A DNA stretch of 64,000 nt, taken from Rossellomorea aquimaris TF-12 (lineage in GTDB: Bacteria; Bacillota; Bacilli; Bacillales; Bacillaceae_B). The notes under the pieces were generated by a model. That model made no database searches. It saw only the letters and a program-made list of their open reading frames with translations, and was not told the origin of the DNA. Below are positions 31,798-41,952 of the stretch, one piece after another. Location: assembly GCF_001648555.1 (NCBI RefSeq), contig NZ_LQXM01000030.1, positions 496,001 to 560,000 on the forward strand, read 5' to 3'. The translations under genes and the position numbers were made by a program. Within the stretch, counting starts at the first letter, position 1, and each line of letters starts with the position of its first letter.

Positions 31798-33579
31798 TTA
31801 ACTGCTTGCCTTTAATTGACTCTGATACAGCCCATGATAAAATCCTTGTTTTTCTAATAGCTGTTCATGGGTTCCACTTTCAATGATTTCTCCCCCATCA
31901 AGAACTAAAATTTGATCGGCCTGAAGAATGGTATTCAAACGATGGGCCACTACAATACTTGTTCTACCTTCCATTAACCGCTTAAGAGCTTCTTGAATCT
32001 TCAATTCTGTAATGGTGTCAATGCTACTGGTCGCTTCGTCTAAAATAAGAATAGATGGATTGGATAGAATCGCTCGAGCAATGGATAGAAGTTGCTTTTG
32101 TCCTTGGCTAATCCCGCTTCCATCCTGCCTTAAAAGCGTAGCGTAACCCTCTGGCATTTTTTCAATAAAGGAATGGGCATTTGCCAATTTTGCTGCTTCT
32201 ATTACTTCTTCATCACTAGCATCTAATCGACCATAGCGAATATTTTCCAAAATCGTTTCTTGAAATAGGAAGCTGTCCTGAAGAACAAAGCCCATCTGCT
32301 GGCGAAGACTATTTCTTTTTATCGATCGAATATCCTGATGATCGATGAGAACCATCCCTTTATCATGTTCATAGAATCGAGTAAGCAGATTCGTGATAGT
32401 GGTTTTACCTGCTCCTGTTGGACCTACCAAGGCAACGGTTTCACCTGGTGTAATGGAAAACGAGACATCCACCAACGTTTGAGCTTCTTTTCCGTAAGAA
32501 AAGGAAACGTTTTGAAAATCAACTTCTCCACGAATCTCATCAATCTCAACAGCATGTTTCTCGTCCTTCGCTTCTTCCTCTTCATCTAAAATTTGAAACA
32601 CGCGCTCTGCACCAGCAATAGCTGACAACATTGTATTGTACTGATTGGCTAGTTCATTTAACGGTCTAGTAAATTGACGGGAGTATTCAGCAAAAATGAC
32701 AATGACCCCAATCGTGATCATATCATTTAATACAAAAATCCCACCTACTCCTGCTATAATGGCAAAGCTTAGATTATTCAACACATTCATCAGCTTTGGA
32801 ATAAACCCGGAATACGTATCTGCCCAATAAGCCGATGTTCTCAGCCTGCGATTTTTACCATCAAAATCCTTCATAGCTGTTTCTTCTCTAGAGAATGTTT
32901 TGATGATGCTATGTCCTGAAATGGTTTCCTCAATATAGCCGTTTAATTCACCTATATTTTGTTGATATTCCTTAAATAAGCGTCCTGTTCGTTTCGTAAT
33001 CCACTTCATTCCAAGAACCATTAAAGGAACAATGGTTAATGTAATAAGCGTTAGAAGTGGGCTCAGCCACAGCATAATGGAGACGGTTCCTACTAATGTG
33101 AGTATGCTTGCAATGATTTGAATAAAGGAGCTATTCAACGTATTGCTTACATTATCAATATCATTCGTGACGCGGCTCATGAGCTCTCCATGCTTCCTTT
33201 TATCAAAAAAGGGAATTGACAATAAGTGCAATTGGTGAAAAAGATCCCGTCTCAAACGGTAAACGGTATCTTGAGCTACGCCAATCATCCAAAAGTTTTG
33301 AAACCAGACGGAAAGAGAATGAAAAATGTACACGACTATTAAAGCAATAATCAATTCCAACAATCCGGATGTATTCTTCGTTACAATATATTCATCAATG
33401 GCTTTCCCAACTAAAAACGGACCAAGAAGAGCAGCTCCCGAGCTGATAATCACCATTAAAATAACGAGATATAAAATACCTTTTCGATTCGAAAGGTAAT
33501 CCCATAACCTGCGGAGTGTCCCTTTGACATCTTTCGCCTTATCCTTTTCACCTAATTTCTTTCGAATGTGCCTGGACAT
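31798..33579 (-). CDS. yfiC: ABC exporter half-transporter, YfiC type
   Basis: 593 residues from the ATG at 33577-33579, which follows GAGGAGG; the frame extends 7 codons upstream without a better site. Six membrane helices (residues about 35-325) precede one ATPase domain with Walker A GPTGAGKTT, signature SGISQGQKQ (degenerate from LSGGQ), Walker B ILILDEATSSID and switch VAHRLN. The catalytic Glu and His are intact. It pairs with the upstream yfiB-like gene, whose ATPase has the opposite defects, as in other heterodimeric type IV exporters (multidrug or lipid substrates). The start lies inside the end of yfiB, so synthesis is coupled. Confidence 0.88.
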   Translation of the reverse strand: MSRHIRKKLGEKDKAKDVKGTLRRLWDYLSNRKGILYLVILMVIISSGAALLGPFLVGKAIDEYIVTKNTSGLLELIIALIVVYIFHSLSVWFQNFWMIGVAQDTVYRLRRDLFHQLHLLSIPFFDKRKHGELMSRVTNDIDNVSNTLNSSFIQIIASILTLVGTVSIMLWLSPLLTLITLTIVPLMVLGMKWITKRTGRLFKEYQQNIGELNGYIEETISGHSIIKTFSREETAMKDFDGKNRRLRTSAYWADTYSGFIPKLMNVLNNLSFAIIAGVGGIFVLNDMITIGVIVIFAEYSRQFTRPLNELANQYNTMLSAIAGAERVFQILDEEEEAKDEKHAVEIDEIRGEVDFQNVSFSYGKEAQTLVDVSFSITPGETVALVGPTGAGKTTITNLLTRFYEHDKGMVLIDHQDIRSIKRNSLRQQMGFVLQDSFLFQETILENIRYGRLDASDEEVIEAAKLANAHSFIEKMPEGYATLLRQDGSGISQGQKQLLSIARAILSNPSILILDEATSSIDTITELKIQEALKRLMEGRTSIVVAHRLNTILQADQILVLDGGEIIESGTHEQLLEKQGFYHGLYQSQLKASS

Positions 33580-35299
33580 AATGTATTTCCTCCTCTCCAA
33601 ATTGAGAATGAAAAATACGACGGTACAAGGAAGATTCTTTTATAAGAGATTCATGTGACCCATTGCCAATAAGAACGCCATCTTCAAGAAGTAAAATACA
33701 ATCAGATTCCATGGCGGTACTAATTTTCTGCGTAATAATGAGAGTAGTGCAATTGTAATTCTTTAATGCCTTAAGAAGCTTCCCTTCTGTTTTCAAATCC
33801 AAAGCACTTGTACTGTCATCTAATAAAAGAATTTTCGGCTTACGAATGAGTGCTCTCGCAATGGATAATCGTTGTTTTTGGCCACCGGACAGGTTGATTC
33901 CTTTTTGACCAAGTACCGTGTCGAAGCCTTCTTGTAAATTCTCAATCGTTTCATAAATTTGAGCGTCTTTTACTGCCTGAATCATGTCTTCTTCTGTCGC
34001 TTCTTCTTTTCCCCATAAAAGATTCTCTTTTACAGACCCTGAGAACAGGATTGCTTCTTGAGGAACATATCCGATACTCTTTCGCAGATTCTTAAGAAGC
34101 ATGGATCCAATCGGTAAGCCATCTATCTGTATTTCTCCTTCAGAAGCATCATAGAGTCTTGGAATAAGTTGAAAGAGGGAGGATTTCCCTGATCCCGTTG
34201 CTCCAAGAATCGAAACGGTTTGTCCTGGTTCAATTTTAAAAGAGAGATTGTGAAGGACCTTCTCTTTTGTATTCGGGTACTGAAAAGAGACAGAATGAAA
34301 CGAGATTTCTCCTTTTTCGATGCTATTTTCAGCCTTAACATCATCTCCATCCTTTAAATCAACCTCTGTATGTAACACCTCATCCACTCTTTGGGCAGAT
34401 GCTCTTGCTCTAGAAAAACTAGTAATAATAAATGAGAAGATGGAAAAAACAGAAGATATCCGTGTCACATAGGTAACAATCGCTACTACCTCTCCTACTT
34501 TCGCTCCCCCGGTTGTCACCTCCACACTTCCAAACCACAATACAAACAGAATTGCCATGTTCATCATCAGCATTAAGAGTGGCATGATAATTTCCATGAA
34601 TCGAAGGGCACTCATCGTTCGCTCTTTCAAGTCTTCACTCGCTGTGTGAAATCGATTTTCTTCAAATTTCCCGCGAGTATAAGCTTTGATTAACCTCATG
34701 CCCCCGAGATTTTCTTTCATTACTTCATTTACTCGGTCTAAACGTCCTTGAACCCGTTCAAAGAGCTTCCATCCACGTTTTAATACCCACAGTAAAAACA
34801 ACCACACAACTGGAATAACGAACAATAAGATGATGGCTAGACGAGCATTAACGATCAATGCCATGATCGTCGACCCGATAACAAGCAGTGGTGCTCTCAG
34901 CATAATACGTAAACTCATAAATATCGTATTTTGAAGCTGCCTCACGTCGTTTGTCAATCTTGTAATTAACGACGAAGTTGGTAGCTTATTGAAGCTCTCA
35001 AAGGAAAAAGACTGAATTTTTTGGTATAAGCTTCCCCGAACATCGTATCCAAATCCTTGACTCGTATGGGCAGCAAAGAAGGAATTTGTTATACCGGAAA
35101 TAAAAGCAAGAATGGACATTCCAACCATTATGCCACCCCAAGTCAAGACAAGGTCCATATCCTCTTTTAATACTCCGTCATCGATAATTTTCGCCATAAA
35201 CAACGGATTCAAAAGCTCGACAGCGAGCTCCACAAGCATTAAACTCCATGCTACTCCCATCGCCCATCGATAGGGCTTTAGATAGCTTATTACCCTCAA
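33548..35299 (-). CDS. yfiB: ABC exporter half-transporter, YfiB type
   Basis: 583 residues from the TTG at 35297-35299, 6 nt after GAAGGGGTG. The reading frame upstream (9 codons) covers that site. It begins MRVISYLKPYRWAMGV and has six membrane helices. The ATPase domain has Walker A GATGSGKSS and intact signature NLSGGQKQR, but the catalytic Glu is Asp (LLLDDSTSALD) and the switch His is Gln (IITQKIS). This is the degenerate site expected in one partner of a heterodimeric exporter. The gene overlaps yfiC by 32 bp. The substrate is unknown. Confidence 0.88.
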   Translation of the reverse strand: MRVISYLKPYRWAMGVAWSLMLVELAVELLNPLFMAKIIDDGVLKEDMDLVLTWGGIMVGMSILAFISGITNSFFAAHTSQGFGYDVRGSLYQKIQSFSFESFNKLPTSSLITRLTNDVRQLQNTIFMSLRIMLRAPLLVIGSTIMALIVNARLAIILLFVIPVVWLFLLWVLKRGWKLFERVQGRLDRVNEVMKENLGGMRLIKAYTRGKFEENRFHTASEDLKERTMSALRFMEIIMPLLMLMMNMAILFVLWFGSVEVTTGGAKVGEVVAIVTYVTRISSVFSIFSFIITSFSRARASAQRVDEVLHTEVDLKDGDDVKAENSIEKGEISFHSVSFQYPNTKEKVLHNLSFKIEPGQTVSILGATGSGKSSLFQLIPRLYDASEGEIQIDGLPIGSMLLKNLRKSIGYVPQEAILFSGSVKENLLWGKEEATEEDMIQAVKDAQIYETIENLQEGFDTVLGQKGINLSGGQKQRLSIARALIRKPKILLLDDSTSALDLKTEGKLLKALKNYNCTTLIITQKISTAMESDCILLLEDGVLIGNGSHESLIKESSLYRRIFHSQFGEEEIHYVQAHSKEIR

Positions 35300-35403
35300 A
35301 AGAAACACCCCTTCAAAATTCCTCACCCAATGAATATATGTATTATCATATCGTTTTTTTATGTTGGTTGGTAGGTACTAGTATGCATTATGAAATTCTA
35401 CAT

Positions 35404-35442
35404 GCTAAAACGACCTATTCCATTTGGAACAGGCCGTTTAGC
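35404..35442. terminator. Hairpin between yfiB and the MscS-like gene
   Basis: An 18-nt arm (35404-35421) pairs with 35426-35442 around ATTT. T-richness is weak on the minus strand, so termination may be partial. Confidence 0.5.
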
Positions 35443-35452
35443 GAATAATTTT

Positions 35453-37024
35453 TTATTGATTATGCGGTGGAGTGAAATCATTCCCTCCGTTATTTGGCTT
35501 TCTTTTCTCTTCTTCAATTTTCCGATCAAGCTTAGATAAATATTTTTGAGCAAACTCTTTTCCACCCAATCCAAAGGCTAGTCCAAAGGCAAGTGCTAAC
35601 CCGCCAAGAATAAGCATGAAGGCGATATTCACAATTGAATCTGCTACCTTTAACTGATCTAACGCCATAAAGAAACTTAAGGCGATAATGGCATATTTAG
35701 TGATGGTTCCCAGTACTTGAAAGTGATCACTTAATACATTCGACATGATGGTCTTCACTAAGTTACCTAGATATAATCCCGCTCCGATAATAATAATAGC
35801 GGCTAGAACGTGTGGCAAATATGCAAGAATACCCGTCGCCAGGACAACAAGAAAATCTAAATGAACGATTTCAAGCGCTTCAACAGTAAATAAGAAGACA
35901 ATGATAATTTGAACGATTTTCCCCACAAGGCCGGAAAGATTCATATACGTTTTTCTTGTTGGATCATAAGGATGTTCCGTTGTGGTCAATCGTCCAATTC
36001 CCATATTTCGTAGGAGTGAATTAAATCCAACTCGATTAAGCAAACGGGATACCATGGCTCCGACCCACTTACCGACCCAGATACCTACCAGGATCAACAG
36101 GATGGCAATGGCGATGTTCGGTAACATAATAAGAACTTGATTCAGCATATTGATGGCTGGCTCTGAAATACCTCTAATATCTAATTGATCCAGTGCAGAA
36201 ATCGTAACTGGAATCATGATTAATACAAAGACAATTGTTCCAATCACTGATGAAACAGTAGTCCCTTGAAATAGCTTACTAATACCAAATCGCTCTGCTA
36301 CTCTTTCCGTTCCAATGGCAGATAAGAAATTGGTTACAATATCTCGAACAATTTTCGCTACAAACCATCCAACAAGTAAAATGATAGCAGCAGCAAATAG
36401 TTTTGGAATAAAGACTAAGAAGCTTTGCAGCATTTCTGTGAAAGGACCAGAAACACCTGTAATATTCAGAGCTGCCAGAACACCTGGCAAGAATATGAGA
36501 AGGACTAAATAAAAGACAATTCGTGCTGCTGTATACACATAGCGATGGACATCATTCTCATCCTTCGCTACGTTCGATTTCATCAGCATATTCTTTATTG
36601 GTGCTCTCATACCTAATTTCTCAATCAACACCTTTAGCAGAGAAGCTACAATCCATGCAAATAATAAGATAAGTGCTGCTTTTAATACATTAGGAATCGC
36701 CGCCGCCATCGTACTTAGCATTCCAACTAGTGGAGAAGCAATAAATGTTAGGTCGAGCATATTGAAAAAGGCAATAAACACAAATACTAATAGAATAAAA
36801 TAAACAATCTTACTAATCACCTTTTCAGAAGTCCACTTTCGTTCTCCTACTCTACTTCCAAAATAGAGCTTATCATCAATTTTCACTCGCTTTAAAATGC
36901 CGTACACTGCTTTCTCAATCGCTTTTGCTATGATCCAACCAATCAATAAAACCAGTAAAGCTAGTAAAAGATCCGGAAGCTTACCTAAATATGAATACCA
37001 TTCTTGTGTAATTCCATTGTTCAT
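35453..37024 (-). CDS. MscS-like mechanosensitive channel family protein with TM-helix repeats
   Basis: 523 residues from the ATG at 37022-37024, 8 nt after GGGAG. It contains repeated units of the conserved TM-helix type (LLALLVLLIGWIIAKAIE, KAALILLFAWIVASLLKV, AAIILLVGWFVAKIVRD, LLILVGIWVGKWVGA, AIIIIGAGLYLGNLVK), about five copies with some 90-100 residues between them. The end, LAFGLAFGLGGKEFAQKYL, resembles the pore-lining TM3 of MscS. The usual beta domain of MscS is missing. The likely role is a membrane tension or ion channel protein; the tail is hydrophilic. It is monocistronic. Confidence 0.78.
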   Translation of the reverse strand: MNNGITQEWYSYLGKLPDLLLALLVLLIGWIIAKAIEKAVYGILKRVKIDDKLYFGSRVGERKWTSEKVISKIVYFILLVFVFIAFFNMLDLTFIASPLVGMLSTMAAAIPNVLKAALILLFAWIVASLLKVLIEKLGMRAPIKNMLMKSNVAKDENDVHRYVYTAARIVFYLVLLIFLPGVLAALNITGVSGPFTEMLQSFLVFIPKLFAAAIILLVGWFVAKIVRDIVTNFLSAIGTERVAERFGISKLFQGTTVSSVIGTIVFVLIMIPVTISALDQLDIRGISEPAINMLNQVLIMLPNIAIAILLILVGIWVGKWVGAMVSRLLNRVGFNSLLRNMGIGRLTTTEHPYDPTRKTYMNLSGLVGKIVQIIIVFLFTVEALEIVHLDFLVVLATGILAYLPHVLAAIIIIGAGLYLGNLVKTIMSNVLSDHFQVLGTITKYAIIALSFFMALDQLKVADSIVNIAFMLILGGLALAFGLAFGLGGKEFAQKYLSKLDRKIEEEKRKPNNGGNDFTPPHNQ

Positions 37025-37208
37025 TCGACGTTCTCCCTTCATTATCTCAATTATGTAAAGCTAATACTTATCTACCCATTGGACCGTTTTCAAAACCTTG
37101 TGACAATTAAAAAAACACCCCCAAAAACCGTGATGGTCTTGAGGGTTGTTTTTAATCTATGCTGTTTTCTAAAAGAATGTTGCTATTTCAGAAAAGAGAG
37201 TAATAGTT

Positions 37209-37460
37209 GATGTCCGCTTCAGGATGCTCGCTTTCCGCAGGATGGGCGGTGAGTCTCCTCGGCTGCGCCTGTGGGGTCTCAATTGTCTAGCTCCGGCGAC
37301 TAGCCACTCGAAAGGTCAAAAGCGCCTTCTTAGGCCCATTTAGCTTATGCTTGTCTGGATTCTGTTTTGTATCAATTGTTTTGTCACTATTTAACTCTGT
37401 CACTCACCATCTTGCACATACTGGTTGACAGATATATTAGTAGAACTCATGTTAGAAAAC
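37209..37460. repeat. Interspersed Bacillus-type repeat, copy 2 (full)
   Basis: Starts with AGGATGCTCGCTTTCCGCAG, then GGGCGGTGAG, GGGGTCTCA and TGTCTAGCTCC, and ends with CTTGCACATACTGGTTGACA and AGAACTCATGTTAGAAAAC. The same order is seen at 58571-58746. The rest of the 37025-37521 gap holds a short imperfect hairpin near 37110-37155 and no ORF. Confidence 0.75.
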
Positions 37461-37521
37461 ACCAATCTTTGCTCTACGAAAGACTCTTTTCACAATAAAG
37501 CAACATTCTTCAAGAAAGAAC

Positions 37522-39702
37522 CTAATTAATTATAATAGAACTTTCTTTTGTGAAGTTATCTAATGAGTAAGCATTTATTCTACTATTAGAAAGGGTATAC
37601 AGGTGATTTTCAATATAGAGAAGTCGTTGAATCTGGTGTTCCCATAGCTCATAGGGTTCAAAACTGTCTTCCGGGAGATCTTTTAGTTTTGCTTTTAAGA
37701 CAATCCCCTTTTCTGGTGTGATTTCATATACTAAGGCTCCCTGGTAATCAAAGATTTGTTCGAATTGACTTCCTTCTTTGTTTTGATAAACGGAGATTGG
37801 AAAGCCGTATAGGTTTCTTGAAGGTTCATGAAACAAAGCCTTATGATCGTCTAAAAGGTAGGAGTGTGTGCCCGATCCCCCAATGATTTCCGTGTGAGAT
37901 TCCTGTGGATTTTGAAAATCAGTAATATCAAATAAAGAGATTTTCATCCCATTTCTTATGATACGAGGCTCTTGATTAAATTCTTTATTATCATCCATAA
38001 TCTTTGTATCGAATCCAAAACCAATTAAATGATTCTCATCGATAGGATGAAGGTATGTGCTAAAACCAGGGATTTTCAACTCCCCTAACACTTGAGGCTT
38101 CGCCGGGTCCGATGTATCAATTACGAAAAGAGGGTCTACTTGCTTAAAGGTCACCATGTATGCTTTGTCCCCCATAAATCTAGCAGAATATATCCTCTCT
38201 CCCTTAGCCAAATCCGTCACTTCGCCAACATGCTTCATGTTTTTATCTAAAATGTATAGGGCATTGGAAGAAGGTGTGTCATCATTCCATACTTCGCCTT
38301 TCGTTGTTACAATCCTGAAATACCCTTCATGTTCATCCATGGAAAATTGATTCAATGCCCTGCCTTCTACTTCACCGGAAGCTCTGAATGTAATGGACGA
38401 ATCGTTCACAGCAAACTTATAAATTTCAGTATTCGCTGTGTTCCAGTCCGTTCTATCATCTTCTTCATACTTTTCAACAGCTACATAAAGATTTTCCTTC
38501 GACATATAAATCTGATGGCCACTTCCTAAATACGATTGGACATTCAATGAGGCTTGGGGATTCTCCATATTCAAATTAGAAATCAACGTATAATTAGGCT
38601 GTAAAGATTGAGGGAAATACTTTATATTCTCTACAGGAATCGGAGTATACTTTTCATTTTTAAGGCTATCGGATACACGAGGCCTTAAATCAACATCCTT
38701 CTGATCTTCAGCCATCCAATAGTTTGGATAGAAATTAGAAATGAAATAGACAGTAGAATCAATTTTTCTAGCCGTAACATATTGACCTTCAAGCTCTACT
38801 TTTCTAAGGAGAGCAGGTTTCTCTTTGTCTGAAATATTGTACAAAAGGGCAACCGTCGTTCCTTCCACCAGCATACTGGAGGAGGCCATATTCTCTTTAT
38901 ATTGAGGAGGGGACCAGCTATTTCCGATCACTAAAATCCTGTCTCCCTGTATAAAAAGGTGTTGGGGCTGCACATTTCCTTTAAAGGAAACGGTACTGAC
39001 GACCTTCATTTCTTTTGCTGGATTGGCTTTTGTAATCAATAGCTGTTGATTGGCTACCTGGTAAATATAGTTTCCATCGGTTTTCACCATATCCCCCTCG
39101 TCAACACCCTGGACTTGGTTGTTTGTTTCAGAGTGATTAGAGCTGGACTTCTCCGATTCTCCAGAGGCTGTATCGTTCGATGATTCCTCTTCCATGCCCT
39201 TTGAAAAACCAAAAAGGGGATGTTTTTGATTTTCTTTTTGCTTTTTCATAATCTTTTTGAAGTACTGTGTAAGTTCTTCTTTAGATTGAATACTTGGTAA
39301 TTGTGAGGTTACCGTATACGTAATTTCCGTATCTCCTTTATAAGAGAAACCCCACTTCGTCTTTACGTTGGGAGAAATATGAAGTGTATAATATTGAGGT
39401 TCAGTAGAGTATCCATTGGGAGGTGCTTGAATTTGAATAGACCTTTGATCATCACTTACCTTTAAGGTGACATCCACTTTCTTTCCATTCGAATCTTTAA
39501 CATAAATATTGTCTGAGTTGACGGTATCCTCTTGAATTGAATTGGAAAATTGAAGATTCCATGTTTTGTTTTCCATCACAAGAATATTTTCTTCCAGCAT
39601 TCCTTCTGCCTTTACCACTGGCCTTTGTTGATAGAGCACAAATGCGAGAGCAAAGAACAAAACAATGCCTGCAATACTGAGTAAATATGATTTTTTACTC
39701 AT
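37522..39702 (-). CDS. Secreted or membrane-anchored beta-propeller protein
   Basis: 726 residues. One N-terminal hydrophobic helix (residues about 7-24) acts as signal anchor. Residues 35-130 look like an Ig-like SbsA/Big_5 domain (NLQFSNSIQEDTVNSDNIYV). After an acidic, serine-rich linker, residues about 195-720 form the beta-propeller family (PF09826 type) that opens with TNNQVQGVDEGDMVKTDG and repeats strands such as YIYQVANQQLLI. The function of these extracellular propellers is not known. It is a monocistronic gene with AGGAGGAT before the ATG. Confidence 0.82.
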   Translation of the reverse strand: MSKKSYLLSIAGIVLFFALAFVLYQQRPVVKAEGMLEENILVMENKTWNLQFSNSIQEDTVNSDNIYVKDSNGKKVDVTLKVSDDQRSIQIQAPPNGYSTEPQYYTLHISPNVKTKWGFSYKGDTEITYTVTSQLPSIQSKEELTQYFKKIMKKQKENQKHPLFGFSKGMEEESSNDTASGESEKSSSNHSETNNQVQGVDEGDMVKTDGNYIYQVANQQLLITKANPAKEMKVVSTVSFKGNVQPQHLFIQGDRILVIGNSWSPPQYKENMASSSMLVEGTTVALLYNISDKEKPALLRKVELEGQYVTARKIDSTVYFISNFYPNYWMAEDQKDVDLRPRVSDSLKNEKYTPIPVENIKYFPQSLQPNYTLISNLNMENPQASLNVQSYLGSGHQIYMSKENLYVAVEKYEEDDRTDWNTANTEIYKFAVNDSSITFRASGEVEGRALNQFSMDEHEGYFRIVTTKGEVWNDDTPSSNALYILDKNMKHVGEVTDLAKGERIYSARFMGDKAYMVTFKQVDPLFVIDTSDPAKPQVLGELKIPGFSTYLHPIDENHLIGFGFDTKIMDDNKEFNQEPRIIRNGMKISLFDITDFQNPQESHTEIIGGSGTHSYLLDDHKALFHEPSRNLYGFPISVYQNKEGSQFEQIFDYQGALVYEITPEKGIVLKAKLKDLPEDSFEPYELWEHQIQRLLYIENHLYTLSNSRINAYSLDNFTKESSIIIN

Positions 39703-39763
39703 GTTTCATCCTCCTAAAAACGTTATTTGTAAATTAGACGTACGGATAGGAGAAAAGTTACAA

Positions 39764-39791
39764 AAACCGTTTGCCAAGTAGCAAACGGTTT
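39764..39791. terminator. Terminator hairpin
   Basis: AAACCGTTTGC pairs with GCAAACGGTTT around a 6-nt loop. It lies just downstream of the HAD phosphatase gene. Confidence 0.8.
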
Positions 39792-39806
39792 AGGGAATTT
39801 TAAATT

Positions 39807-40478
39807 TTAGTCCAGCACATGGGCTTTTTGTACGGATTCGAGGACCTCAATTAATCCCTTCTCTTTCATAGTAGCCAGTCGACCGTGATACCCTTCAAAG
39901 GGTAGATGGCTCGTAACGGGATTCGGTACGATGACACAAAAAAGTCCAGCTTCAATAGCAGCTTTTGAACCATTCAATGAATCTTCAAATGCCACTACTT
40001 CTTGAGGCATTAACCCTAATTCTTTTACCGCTTCTCGATACAGGGCCGGATCAGGTTTTACCTTTTCCACATCCTCTTTCCCTTTTATGACTTCAAAATA
40101 CCCTTTCACATTACATTTCTCAAGATAAGATAATACCCATTTTCTAGATGAGCTGGAGGCTAGACCAATTTTAAGACCTTGTTTCTTTGCAGCTTCTAAA
40201 TAGTCCATAACCCCTTCTCGCAGTTGGGGGTCACTCATTCTCTCATGGTATCTCTTCTCAACCATTTCTGTAATGAGTTCTGAATCTATTTCTTCTCCTA
40301 CCAGCTCAGTGTAATAAGAAAACAGAGGAGCATCATCGGTTCCAATACAGCTGGAATATCGCTCTAACTCAATCTCAACATCGTGTAGCTCATTTAACGT
40401 GTCTCGAAAAGCATCAAACCATACACTCTCGGTATCGATCATTAATCCATCAAAATCAAATACAATTCCTTTAATCAT
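39807..40478 (-). CDS. HAD-superfamily phosphatase (beta-phosphoglucomutase-like, YhcW type)
   Basis: 223 residues. Motif I is FDFDGLMIDTE with the two catalytic aspartates, motif II includes GLASSSSRKWV, motif III has K in GKEDVEKVKPDP, and motif IV is VVAFEDSLNGSKAA. A helical cap lies between motifs I and II. This matches the PGMB-like subfamily; the Bacillus YhcW protein has the same N-terminus. It likely hydrolyses a sugar or small phosphate ester. Gene and terminator stand alone. Confidence 0.85.
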   Translation of the reverse strand: MIKGIVFDFDGLMIDTESVWFDAFRDTLNELHDVEIELERYSSCIGTDDAPLFSYYTELVGEEIDSELITEMVEKRYHERMSDPQLREGVMDYLEAAKKQGLKIGLASSSSRKWVLSYLEKCNVKGYFEVIKGKEDVEKVKPDPALYREAVKELGLMPQEVVAFEDSLNGSKAAIEAGLFCVIVPNPVTSHLPFEGYHGRLATMKEKGLIEVLESVQKAHVLD

Positions 40479-40557
40479 GAAAAATCTCCTAATGGGCTAT
40501 GTCTTCTTTTGTAGAATTCTATATAAAAATTCCATTTCCTTCCTTTAAGATGAAAAA

Positions 40558-40579
40558 ACAGACCTCCTTGAAGGTCCGT
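40558..40579 (-). terminator. Terminator of the thrE pair
   Basis: On the minus strand ACGGACCT pairs with AGGTCTGT around TCAAGG and is followed by six T. The flank GGTCCGTCCCT is shared with the hairpin at 21609. Confidence 0.85.
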
Positions 40580-40583
40580 CCCT

Positions 40584-41039
40584 CTAACGCATTCTTCTGG
40601 CACTTGTGTTTAGGCGGGCGTTTCGGATGACTTGGTTGATGACTTCGGAGAAGATGAGTCCAATAGCGATGGAACCCGAGATCATAAAGGCTTTTGCAGC
40701 AAGGTTGATAGCTGCATTGTAATCGTTCTGTACGAAGTTTCTCATGGCATCGTATGCCATCCCTCCTGGTACAAGGGGAATGATGCCTGCAACACTAAAG
40801 ATGATAACAGGGGTTTTGTACATTTTTGCAAAAACCTGACTAATAACCGCGACAACGAATGAAGCGAGCAACGTTGCAAGAACAACATCAAATTCGTTGA
40901 GAATCATCAATATGTAAATAGTCCATCCCAGCATTCCAACTATCCCACATTTGAATAGAGATTGCTTCGGGGCGTTAAAAATAATTCCAAACGCAGCTGC
41001 TGCAATAAAGCTGGTTATTAGATGTTCAACAATAAGCAT
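40584..41039 (-). CDS. Threonine/serine exporter, C-terminal half (ThrE_2/YjjB type)
   Basis: 151 residues, four or five membrane helices (FIAAAAFGIIFNAPKQSLF, ILMILNEFDVVLATLLAS). The segment VAGIIPLVPGGMAYDAM is the family signature. It forms a split ThrE-type exporter with the larger partner encoded 20 bp upstream. Corynebacterial ThrE is one chain with both halves; bacilli often split it. The substrate is threonine/serine or related small molecules by homology. Confidence 0.85.
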   Translation of the reverse strand: MLIVEHLITSFIAAAAFGIIFNAPKQSLFKCGIVGMLGWTIYILMILNEFDVVLATLLASFVVAVISQVFAKMYKTPVIIFSVAGIIPLVPGGMAYDAMRNFVQNDYNAAINLAAKAFMISGSIAIGLIFSEVINQVIRNARLNTSARRMR

Positions 41040-41059
41040 CCCATTCTCACTCCATTCTT

Positions 41060-41821
41060 TTAAATCAAGGTAAATACAACGGCAATTCCTGTTCCAATGG
41101 CAAAAGCCGTTAAGAAAGCTTCTGCTCCCTTAGACAATCCAGAAATAAGATGACCTGCCATTAGATCACGAACAGCATTGGTGATAAGTAATCCTGGTAC
41201 AAGAGGCATGACAGAGCCAATAATAATTTTATCCAACTCATTCCCGAGTCCCAACTGAACAAACCCAAAGGAGACCATCCCTATAATAAATGATGCAAGA
41301 AATTCAGCAAAAAACTTGATCGGTACAAGTCGGTGCAAATAGATAAGACTAATATAGCCTACCCCACCAGAAATGAGAGACGGTAGAAAGTCGTCCCACA
41401 TCCCTTGAAACATAATCAAAAAACATCCACTTGCAATGGACGCTGCTAAAACCTGAATAAGGAAGGAATAAGACAGATCTGACTCATCAAGCTTTTCAAG
41501 GGCAGTGAATGCTTCTTCTAGGTTTAAATGTCCTTTACTGATTTGCCTTGAGATGCTATTAACCAAGGTGACCTTCTCTAAATCCGTTGAACGCTCGTTT
41601 ATCCGGATCAGTTTGGTTTTGGTCGGTTCCGATGTTTCAATAGAGAAGATAATTCCCGTAGGAGTTACATAGCTATGAGAATCTCTAATGCCATAAGAAG
41701 CGGCAATTCTCATCATTGTATCTTCTACTCGATACGTTTCTGCACCACTTTCCAGCATAATTTTCCCTGCCAGCAAGCAAACCTCCATAATGTCATATCT
41801 TCTGATCATTTTTGCTTCCAT
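41060..41821 (-). CDS. Threonine/serine exporter, N-terminal half (ThrE/YjjP type)
   Basis: 253 residues. A soluble N-terminal region with SGAETYRVEDTMMRIAASYG and GIIFSIETSEPTKT (the hydrolase-like domain of ThrE) is followed by about five membrane helices, including GSVMPLVPGLLITNAVRDL, the counterpart of the signature in the partner protein. It is the first gene of the pair. The start ATG at 41819-41821 has a modest upstream purine tract (GGAGAGA). Confidence 0.87.
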   Translation of the reverse strand: MEAKMIRRYDIMEVCLLAGKIMLESGAETYRVEDTMMRIAASYGIRDSHSYVTPTGIIFSIETSEPTKTKLIRINERSTDLEKVTLVNSISRQISKGHLNLEEAFTALEKLDESDLSYSFLIQVLAASIASGCFLIMFQGMWDDFLPSLISGGVGYISLIYLHRLVPIKFFAEFLASFIIGMVSFGFVQLGLGNELDKIIIGSVMPLVPGLLITNAVRDLMAGHLISGLSKGAEAFLTAFAIGTGIAVVFTLI

Positions 41822-41952
41822 TGTATCTCTCCAAACAAACTAACGTTTTTGAATAGGTTAAGTTTATAGGAAAGAGTGAATGTTCGCAATGAAGAGAGGT
41901 GAATTGGGGTGGGATTTCTGGACTGATTTGGTTATGGGGTTGGGGGTGAGGT

